The position numbers and the translations under genes were made by a program. Positions 1 through 9,277 of a DNA stretch of 41,309 bases are shown here, in pieces. The notes under the pieces are model-generated. The model had not been told where the DNA came from. It did no database searches and was given only the letters and a program-made list of their open reading frames with translations. Origin of the DNA: an uncultured Clostridium sp. (lineage in GTDB: Bacteria; Bacillota; Clostridia; TANB77; CAG-508); NCBI GenBank assembly GCA_947303785.1, contig CAMYZH010000011.1, positions 1-41,309 on the forward strand, given 5' to 3'. Every line of letters starts with the position of its first letter. Position 1 is the first letter of the stretch.

Positions 1-129
1 GAATTTGGAAAAAGAGATCACACAACAGTAATGCATGCATGTACAAAAATTGAAAAAGAAATAAAAGAAAACACAAATACAAAACTAATTGTGGAAAGTG
101 TTAAAACAATTATAACAAACAAAAAATAA
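1..129 (+). CDS. dnaA: DnaA, C-terminal end (partial)
   Basis: The window opens inside the last 42 codons of the chromosomal replication initiator. Frame 1 reads FGKRDHTTVMHACTKIEKEI and ends at TAA 127-129. This is the DnaA domain IV signature (family form FGGRDHTTVIHAC), the helix-turn-helix loop that contacts DnaA boxes. The 5' part lies outside the window. The origin follows at once and dnaN comes next, the usual Bacillota order, which supports the call although only the DNA-binding end is seen. Confidence 0.95.
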   Translation, partial: EFGKRDHTTVMHACTKIEKEIKENTNTKLIVESVKTIITNKK

Positions 130-461
130 TTTGATATATAAACAATAAATAAACTTTTTCAAAAAAAACGTTTTACGAACATAGTTTTTGATAGAATAAA
201 ATCAAATAAAGCCTACGGAATAGCTAGGTTAGATATCAACAGTTATCTGTTTAAAACTTGTTAAAATTGTGTTAATAACTAAACTATCAACACTCAAAAT
301 TGAATAATGTGGATAAAATATTTTTTTATACACAATGTTATTAACAACAATTTTCTTGCGGATATAAACAATAAACATACTTTTCCACATAATCCACAGG
401 CTCTAATACTAATACTACTATATATATTTATATAAATTATAAAAAAAGGAGTTTTAAAAAA
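130..461. other. Replication origin region (oriC), dnaA-dnaN spacer
   Basis: This 332-base gene-free spacer between dnaA and dnaN is very AT-rich. It holds several matches to the DnaA box TTATNCACA: TGTGGATAA at 308-316 (reverse orientation), TTATACACA at 326-334, TTTTCCACA at 381-389 and TAATCCACA at 390-398. A CTA/ATA triplet run and an A/T tract follow, as expected of an unwinding region. Position, box cluster and AT tract together make this the origin or its unwinding half. The dnaN promoter must also lie here, but I cannot single out one site. Confidence 0.85.
381..420. promoter_or_regulatory. Tandem DnaA boxes followed by a DnaA-trio-like element
   Basis: Two head-to-tail DnaA boxes (381-389 and 390-398) abut without a gap. 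After four bases comes CTA-ATA-CTA-ATA-CTA-CTA at 403-420, then a pure A/T stretch. In Bacillus subtilis, DnaA loads onto single strands at triplet repeats (DnaA-trios, TAG/TAT on one strand) next to the last boxes. The spacing and triplet phase here match that arrangement. The identification is by pattern only. Confidence 0.65.
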
Positions 462-1577
462 ATGAAAATACTTTGTGAAAAAGAAAAACTTCTTAAAGGC
501 ATTAATTCCGTAATAAATGGAGTTGCTTCTAAAACAACAATGCCTATATTAGAAGGTATACTAATTCAAACAAATGATAAAGAAGTTAAATTAACAACTT
601 ATGATTTAGAAATAGGAATAGAATATATTATAGAATGTAATGTAGAACAACAAGGAAATACAGTTGTTAATGCAACAATGTTTAGTGAAATAATAAGAAA
701 ATTACCTGATACAGAAATTACAATATCTATTAATGAAAATAATTTACTTGAAATTGAATGTGAAGGCTCTTTATATAAATTAGCAACTATGAATCCAGAT
801 GAATTTCCAGAATTACCAAAAATTGATATAGAAAATTCAATAGAAATAGAACAAAACTTACTTAAAAATATGATAAGAAAAACAATATTTGCAGTAAGTA
901 ATGAAGAAAATAGACCAATATTTACGGGATGCTTATTTGAAGTAAGTGATAATAAATTAAATGTTGTAGCTGTTGATGGATATAGATTAGCTTTAAAAAC
1001 TAATATATTAAATAATAGTGTAAATAATTTTCATGCAGTAATTCCTGGAAAAACATTAAATGAAATAAATAAAATAATTTTAGATTCATTTGATACAATA
1101 AAAATTGGAATTTCAAAAAATCAAGCATTATTTGAAATGGAAAATTGTAAAATTGTTACTAGATTATTAGATGGTGAATTTTTAAATTATAACAATGCAA
1201 TTCCATCACAATGGGAAACAAGAATAAGAGTTAATAAAAATAATATACAAAATTGTTTTGAAAGAATTATTTTAATTTCATCTTCATCAATAGAAAAAGA
1301 AAAAAAATATCCTGTTAAAGTTTCAATAGAAATAGGTAAAGTTGTAATTTCGTGCACAAATCAAACTGGAGATGCAAAAGAAGAAATATATGTTACAACT
1401 GAAGGAAAAAATCTAGAAATAGGATTTAATCCTAGATTTTTCTTAGATGCATTAAAGGTAATTGACGATGAAGAAGTTTATATAGAATTTGGAACTAATA
1501 TTTCACCATGTATAATAAGCCCAATAGAAAATGATGAATACAAATATATGATATTACCTATTAGAATGAAGGAATAA
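462..1577 (+). CDS. dnaN: DNA polymerase III beta sliding clamp
   Basis: DnaN forms the ring that tethers the replicative polymerase to DNA and recruits MutS, Hda-like and repair proteins. The 371-residue product has the normal length of three clamp folds. Recognisable stretches include TTMPILEGILI near the N-terminus, VDGYRLALK in the middle domain and the C-terminal tail YMILPIRMKE, which matches the clamp's closing P-(V/I)-R-M motif. AGGAG at 446-450 precedes the ATG. The gene follows oriC and is separated by one base from recF, so the two are probably co-transcribed. Confidence 0.98.
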   Translation: MKILCEKEKLLKGINSVINGVASKTTMPILEGILIQTNDKEVKLTTYDLEIGIEYIIECNVEQQGNTVVNATMFSEIIRKLPDTEITISINENNLLEIECEGSLYKLATMNPDEFPELPKIDIENSIEIEQNLLKNMIRKTIFAVSNEENRPIFTGCLFEVSDNKLNVVAVDGYRLALKTNILNNSVNNFHAVIPGKTLNEINKIILDSFDTIKIGISKNQALFEMENCKIVTRLLDGEFLNYNNAIPSQWETRIRVNKNNIQNCFERIILISSSSIEKEKKYPVKVSIEIGKVVISCTNQTGDAKEEIYVTTEGKNLEIGFNPRFFLDALKVIDDEEVYIEFGTNISPCIISPIENDEYKYMILPIRMKE

Positions 1578-1578
1578 T

Positions 1579-4591
<3,013 letters not shown>

Positions 4592-4608
4592 TAAAAATAA
4601 ATATAAAA

Positions 4609-4658
4609 ACTTCCTTATAAAACTCAATAATATGAGAAATATAAGGAAGCTTTTTTTA
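4609..4658 (+). terminator. Rho-independent terminator after gyrB
   Basis: CTTCCTTATA (4610-4619) pairs with TATAAGGAAG (4640-4649), with an inner CTCA/TGAG arm, and is followed by seven T. It lies 18 bases after the gyrB stop, so the dnaN-recF-gyrB transcript should end here and not run into the secretion genes. Confidence 0.88.
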
Positions 4659-4659
4659 T

Positions 4660-4693
4660 AAAAAACCCATAATAGAATTAAATCTACTATGGG
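4660..4693 (-). terminator. Minus-strand terminator of the putative RNA
   Basis: Bases 4683-4693 (TCTACTATGGG) pair with 4666-4676 (CCCATAATAGA) across a six-base loop with one wobble. On the minus strand the hairpin is followed by six U. This strand choice makes it the 3' end of a minus-strand transcript rather than part of the gyrB terminator. Confidence 0.6.
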
Positions 4694-4993
4694 ATATAAA
4701 ACTTGTATTAACTATAGCTCAGACTACATTATATAATAGTCAAACCTAATATATATTTCTATATAAATAAGCCCTATACCACATAATATAATCACCCACT
4801 CGAATATAGAGACACTCTATAGGCAATAGCCATATTCATCTTAAAATGAAGACTAATAACAACCATTGTAGAATACCAATATACTCTTAACCAAAACTCT
4901 TATATCGCCCAGTACAACCATATACAATATCAAAATAGCTGTAAAGACCAACATAAAAATTCATTAATTCTGCATAGGTTATAGTTAATAAAA
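4661..4993 (-). ncRNA. Putative structured non-coding RNA, family unknown
   Basis: This gap has no convincing protein gene. On the minus strand it is G-rich relative to C, as stable RNAs in AT-rich genomes often are. A 10-base closing helix joins 4980-4989 to 4707-4716. A perfect 7-base hairpin lies at 4805-4821 and further short stems are visible inside. The minus strand ends in a terminator hairpin at 4666-4693 with a U run. Motifs of tmRNA, RNase P RNA and SRP RNA are not seen; a 6S-like role is possible but unproven. I found no clear promoter for it. Confidence 0.45.
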
Positions 4994-5082
4994 ATTTTAT
5001 AATAATATTATTATCAAAAAATAAAAAAATATTCATAAAATATTTTTGTCAAAAAATGTCGAACTTTGACATACGAAAAAGC

Positions 5083-5112
5083 TTGACATAACTGCGATTG
5101 CTGTACTATTAT
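5083..5112 (+). promoter_or_regulatory. SigA-type promoter of the VirB4 operon
   Basis: TTGACA at 5083-5088 and TATTAT at 5107-5112 are separated by 18 bases. Transcription would begin near 5119, only a few bases before the AGGAGG at 5121-5126, so the leader would be very short. An imperfect palindrome, ATGTC(N)nGACAT, at about 5056-5072 and a second TTGACA at 5066-5071 lie just upstream and could be an operator; that is a guess. Confidence 0.75.
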
Positions 5113-5134
5113 TAAATAGAAGGAGGTAAAAAGA

Positions 5135-5713
5135 ATAAAATTAGCAAAAGAAAACAGTGCGCAAAATATAATTCCAATAGAACAAATTGAAGAAAATGGA
5201 ATTATAAAATTAAAAAATGGAGAATATATCAAGATAATTAAAGTCATTCCAATTAATTATGAATTAAAGTCAGAATTGGAAAAAAAAACAATTTTAAATT
5301 CATATAAGACATTTTTAAAAACTTGCAATTTTAATATGCAAATTTTAATTCAAAGTAAAAAAGAAAATCTCGAAAAACAATTTTTAATTCTAGAACAAGA
5401 GAAAAATAAAATAAAAAATACTGAAGAAAAAATAATTTATGATAATTATATTAATTATCTAAAAAGGATAAATTCAGCAAACAAATCATCATCCAAAAAT
5501 TTTTATATCATTATTCATCAAAAAGGTGAATTCATAAAAAATATTCCTAATTATAATTTAGAAAAAATAATATTTGAAAATTTAAATGAAAAATATTTCA
5601 AAATTAAAGAAACACTATCAAGATGTGGAAATTTAATATTTGAAATTAACAAAAAAGAAACAATTGATATATTATATTCATTTTTTAATTACAGAAAAAA
5701 CTCTATGAAATAA
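5135..5713 (+). CDS. VirB4 N-terminal-domain-like protein, ATA start
   Basis: First gene of the type IV secretion-like motor operon, 192 residues. The frame opens after a TAG at 5117 and contains no ATG, GTG or TTG until a TTG at 5276, which has no ribosome site. AGGAGG at 5121-5126 sits eight bases before ATA 5135, so I take ATA as the start. The N-terminal text (IIPIEQIEENGIIKLKNGEY, then a KVIPINYELKSE stretch) resembles the small domain that begins VirB4/TraC-type ATPases. The rest is lysine- and glutamate-rich and probably helical. There is no Walker motif. It stops 12 bases before the ATPase gene, which has its own N-terminal domain. The function is inferred from likeness and neighbourhood. 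Confidence 0.65.
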   Translation: MKLAKENSAQNIIPIEQIEENGIIKLKNGEYIKIIKVIPINYELKSELEKKTILNSYKTFLKTCNFNMQILIQSKKENLEKQFLILEQEKNKIKNTEEKIIYDNYINYLKRINSANKSSSKNFYIIIHQKGEFIKNIPNYNLEKIIFENLNEKYFKIKETLSRCGNLIFEINKKETIDILYSFFNYRKNSMK

Positions 5714-5725
5714 GGAGGAAAAACA

Positions 5726-7480
5726 ATAGGAGATAAAGATTATATAACTCCGGCATATATTAATGAAACTAATCCAAAATATATTGAAATAGATGGAATA
5801 TATTATGGAGGTCTAATTTGTATTGATTATTATAGAGAATATAAAGAAATAATATTGAAAAATATTGTTTCTAATAATAATAATATGAATATATCTATCT
5901 TTTATGAAAAAAAGGATAAATATAAAACAATTAGAGATTTAACTTATCACATTGGTAATGTTGGAGTTGATTTGAAAAAAACAAAAGAAAATGTACAAGA
6001 TATTGAAATAGCAAAATTTTCATATGATGATGCAAAATACATAAGAAGAGAAATGCAAATAAATAATGAAGATTTATATCTATTATTTATGTACATTGAT
6101 GTATATTCAGAAGATGAAAAAGAACTAGAAATACAATTAAATAATATAGAAGGATTATTGCAAGGAAACGGAATTCAAACTAGACGTGCAAACTTTAGAC
6201 AAGAACAATTATTTTTTTCCTGCTTGCCATTAATGCAAAATCATTATGACATTAAAAATGCTAGTAAAAGGAATGTTCTAACTAGTGGGCTAGTTGGAAC
6301 ATATCCATTTATATCTTCATCAATATTTGATGAAGAAGGAGTTTTTTTTGGAAATAATATATTTAATAATTCACTTATTTTCATAGACAAATTTAATAGA
6401 GAAAAATATAAGAATGGAAATATGTGTGTGTTTGGAACAAGTGGAGCAGGGAAATCATTTTTTTCGAAACTACAAATTTTAAGAAATTGGTTAATTGGAA
6501 TTGAACAATTCGTAATAGATCCGGAAAGAGAATACGAAAAAATATGTAATAATTTGAATGGAGTTATTTTGAAAATTGGCCCTTCATCTAAAACATATAT
6601 TAACATTTTTGATATTAGAGAAGAATCAAGCGAAGATAATAAAGGTTTTTTAGCAACTAAAATTCAAAAATTATTAGGATTTTTCAGTTTGATTTTTGGA
6701 GAAATGACAGAAGATACAAAATCATTTATAGAAAAAAAAATAATTGAAACATATAACCAAAAAGGGATTACATTCGATGATACCACATTATATAAAGAAA
6801 AAGACAAAAATAAAATTGAAATAAAACCAATTTTTAAAGATACAACAGAAATGCCACTTTTTGAAGACTTTTATCAAGTTTTAAAACAGGATAAGATGGG
6901 CGAAAAATATGCAAATTACTTACAACCGTTTATAAATGGATCTTTAAACTATTTTAATCAATACACTAATATAGAATTAGAAAATAAATTACTAATAGCG
7001 GATATTTATGAACTAGGTGAAGAAAATCTTAAATATGGTATGTATATTTTTACAGATTTATTTTGGGATAAAATAAAAAAAGATAGAAAAATTAGAAAAG
7101 CTATATATTTAGATGAAATATGGAGATTAATAGGTGTAACATCTAATAAGGAAGTTGCAAGTTTTATATATAAAATATTTAAAACAATTAGAAAATATTC
7201 TGGATGCAGTATTGCGATTACTCAAGATGTATCTGATCTTTTTAGTTTAGAAAATGGCATATATGGAAAAAGCATTTTAAATAATTCATGTATAAAAATA
7301 TTTTTTTCATTAGAAGAAGAAAATATAAAAGTATTAGAAGAACACAGCAATTTAACAGAAAAAGAAAAGATTGAAATTAGATCATTAAATAAAGGAGAAT
7401 GTATGATGTTTGTAGACCAAAGTCACACAATTATAAAGGTTTGCTGTTCAGATGAAGAAAAATTATTAATACAGGGGTGA
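5726..7480 (+). CDS. virB4: VirB4/TraC-type secretion ATPase, ATA start
   Basis: VirB4-family ATPases are the hexameric motors of type IV secretion systems at the inner face of the membrane. The 584-residue product has an N-terminal segment DYITPAYINETNPKYIEIDG (family text at the start of VirB4-like proteins), Walker A GTSGAGKS near residue 237, Walker B AIYLDEIWRL near 460 and an AITQDV sensor-like stretch. AGGAGG 5713-5718 lies seven bases before ATA 5726. No canonical start exists between the upstream TAA and a TTG at 5855, and starting there would cut the conserved N-terminus. The gene is in the same frame as its upstream neighbour. The ATPase call is firm; the cargo is unknown. Confidence 0.85.
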   Translation: MGDKDYITPAYINETNPKYIEIDGIYYGGLICIDYYREYKEIILKNIVSNNNNMNISIFYEKKDKYKTIRDLTYHIGNVGVDLKKTKENVQDIEIAKFSYDDAKYIRREMQINNEDLYLLFMYIDVYSEDEKELEIQLNNIEGLLQGNGIQTRRANFRQEQLFFSCLPLMQNHYDIKNASKRNVLTSGLVGTYPFISSSIFDEEGVFFGNNIFNNSLIFIDKFNREKYKNGNMCVFGTSGAGKSFFSKLQILRNWLIGIEQFVIDPEREYEKICNNLNGVILKIGPSSKTYINIFDIREESSEDNKGFLATKIQKLLGFFSLIFGEMTEDTKSFIEKKIIETYNQKGITFDDTTLYKEKDKNKIEIKPIFKDTTEMPLFEDFYQVLKQDKMGEKYANYLQPFINGSLNYFNQYTNIELENKLLIADIYELGEENLKYGMYIFTDLFWDKIKKDRKIRKAIYLDEIWRLIGVTSNKEVASFIYKIFKTIRKYSGCSIAITQDVSDLFSLENGIYGKSILNNSCIKIFFSLEEENIKVLEEHSNLTEKEKIEIRSLNKGECMMFVDQSHTIIKVCCSDEEKLLIQG

Positions 7481-7486
7481 TTTTAA

Positions 7487-8494
7487 ATAAAAAAAGTAAT
7501 TACAGCTTTATTAAATAATGAAATTAATAAAGAACTTAAACAAAATAAAAAGTTTGAAGTAATAGGTAATGATATATTATATCAAGAAGCTTTAATAGAA
7601 ATATTTGAAAAAAACAATGATATAGACTTTTTATTATTAAATGAAAATTTACCTGGTGATAATATTAAAGATTTTATAGAAAAAGTTAATGATCAATATC
7701 TTAATAAATTAAAAATAATTTTATTTGTAGAAAATAGAAAAAATATTGAAAATGAACTAAATGTTTATAAAATATTTGAAAATGGAGAACTAACTATTGA
7801 AGAATTATCAAATATTTTAATTAAAGAAAATTATACAGAACAGTTAGAAAATGAAATAAAAATTTTAAAAAATAAATTAAAAGAAAAAGAATGCAGAAAA
7901 ATAATAAAAAAAGAAAAAAATATTAAAAAAAATGGGATTATAATTAGTATTTTAGGAAAAGATGAAAATATAAAAATAAAATATATAAAAAAAATAATTA
8001 ATTATTTAAAAAGAAAAAATAATAAAATAATAATATTAAATTTAAATTTTTTTAATTCAAAAATAGAAAAAATAAAAATAAAAAATGTAATAATAGAATC
8101 AGCAAAAAAAATAATAATAAAAAATAATGAAAAAATAAAACCATTAGATTTTAATAATTATTTGGAACAATTAAAAAAAGAATTTAATTATATTATTATA
8201 AATAATTCAATTGAATCTTTTTTTGATATCAATAAAATATCATTAGAAAAATCTGAAAAAATAAACGTTTTAATTAATAAAAATATAAAAGATTTAATTT
8301 TTTTTAATAATCTATTAAAAATATATAAAAAAAATTTAAAAATAAATTTAAATAAATTTAATATAATTATATATAAAACAAAAAATAAAATTATAAAAAT
8401 TAATAATATAATTCCATATAGCGATAATCTAGAAAAAAATAATAATAATAAAATATTTTTATGTAACAGGAGGTATTTTGGAATTAATAAATGA
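7487..8494 (+). CDS. Degenerate CpaE/ParA-like protein, ATA start, no methionine
   Basis: This 335-residue protein begins IKKVITALLNNEINKELK and its first ~115 residues look like a pseudo-receiver. From about residue 150 it follows the ParA/MinD/CpaE fold pattern. The Walker A region is GKDENIKIKY, which keeps the first Gly and the Lys but lacks the other glycines and Ser/Thr. The Walker B region reads YIIINN where family members have YIIID. ATP hydrolysis is therefore unlikely. A TAA at 7484 lies directly before ATA 7487, a GGGGTGA ribosome site lies at 7474-7480, and the first canonical start codon in frame is TTG 8162. The whole frame has no ATG. Composition is extreme in Ile, Lys and Asn. 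It could be an adaptor for the VirB4 motor or a decaying gene. Confidence 0.6.
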   Translation: MKKVITALLNNEINKELKQNKKFEVIGNDILYQEALIEIFEKNNDIDFLLLNENLPGDNIKDFIEKVNDQYLNKLKIILFVENRKNIENELNVYKIFENGELTIEELSNILIKENYTEQLENEIKILKNKLKEKECRKIIKKEKNIKKNGIIISILGKDENIKIKYIKKIINYLKRKNNKIIILNLNFFNSKIEKIKIKNVIIESAKKIIIKNNEKIKPLDFNNYLEQLKKEFNYIIINNSIESFFDINKISLEKSEKINVLINKNIKDLIFFNNLLKIYKKNLKINLNKFNIIIYKTKNKIIKINNIIPYSDNLEKNNNNKIFLCNRRYFGINK

Positions 8495-9155
8495 AATAAA
8501 AAAAGAAATTAATATAGATATATCAAAATTAGCGAATAACGCATTAGATTTTGGATTGAGAGCAGCATTACCAGATTTTATAGAAGATGATGTGATAGAA
8601 ATAAAAAATGCATTTGTAAAAGAAGGATTTATTTCAGGTATTGAAGAAACATTGAAAAAAATTGAAGACATCGTAAATAGTATTAAAGGACTATTTAAAG
8701 GAGAATTTGAAAGTGTAGAACAAGTAAAAAGGCTGATCCAAAAAAACGGTATTTTAGATGCAGCGTCTTCCCTAATAGATACAATTTCAAAAAAACTATT
8801 AGAAAAAGACATAATAGATAAAACTGCTTATAATATGATTAAATCAGGAAAAAATGAAATTTTAAGTTCATTAGAAACCCAATTAAAAAAGTATTATAAA
8901 GAAGATGAGTATAGCATAGAAAAATTAAGCCAAAGTTGCGAAGAGTGGAAAGAAGAATTAAAAAAAGAAAATTATGAAGGAATGAAAAAAAGTATAAATA
9001 AAGTAAAGCAGAGATTAGAACAGAGCTTAATTGTTGAAAATACAATAAAAGAAGCAAGAAATATAGAAAAAATGGAAAAATATATTGAAAAAAATGGAAG
9101 CTTGGATAGTCTGACAGAAAGTCAAAAAAATCTTTTAAAAAGTTTGACAATATGA
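8478..9155 (+). CDS. Unknown helical cytoplasmic protein, last gene of VirB4 operon
   Basis: The 225-residue product starts at TTG 8478, four bases after AGGAGG 8468-8473, and overlaps the end of the preceding gene by 17 bases, so it is translationally coupled. I do not recognise a family. It is acidic and lysine-rich, has no signal peptide, membrane segment, cysteine pattern or nucleotide motif, and its C-terminal half looks like long amphipathic helices. Its codon and amino-acid use is less extreme than that of the gene before it, and the stretch ALDFGLRAALPDFIEDDV looks like a constrained core. Being the last gene of the motor operon, it may be a partner or substrate of the VirB4-like motor. 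Confidence 0.7.
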   Translation: MELINEIKKEINIDISKLANNALDFGLRAALPDFIEDDVIEIKNAFVKEGFISGIEETLKKIEDIVNSIKGLFKGEFESVEQVKRLIQKNGILDAASSLIDTISKKLLEKDIIDKTAYNMIKSGKNEILSSLETQLKKYYKEDEYSIEKLSQSCEEWKEELKKENYEGMKKSINKVKQRLEQSLIVENTIKEARNIEKMEKYIEKNGSLDSLTESQKNLLKSLTI

Positions 9156-9210
9156 TTTTTTTTGCAGGAAAAAAAGAGTTAAAAAATAGAACAAAAACCC
9201 AATAAAAAAC

Positions 9211-9239
9211 TTGCTTTTTTTCTTACGGTTTAATATAAT
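9211..9239 (+). promoter_or_regulatory. gyrA promoter
   Basis: TTGCTT at 9211-9216 and TATAAT at 9234-9239 are separated by 17 bases, ending 38 bases before the gyrA ATG. AAAGGGG at about 9264-9270 is its ribosome site. gyrA is thus transcribed on its own and does not depend on the gyrB promoter. Confidence 0.8.
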
Positions 9240-9277
9240 ACAAGAGAATAAAAGATATTAGGAAAAGGGGTTTTTAA

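Noticed and set aside
130..461. ParB-binding parS site near the origin
   Set aside because: No close match to the 16-base parS palindrome is visible in the spacer or nearby genes.
5014..5247. Minus-strand 77-codon frame upstream of the VirB4 operon
   Set aside because: It runs across the operon promoter and the first gene, lacks a ribosome site and looks like a hydrophobic shadow of the AT-rich coding strand.
5135..8494. AUA recoded as methionine
   Set aside because: ATA is abundant at conserved Ile positions in gyrB, gyrA and others, for example in GRGIPVD of GyrB. Only the start use is unusual.
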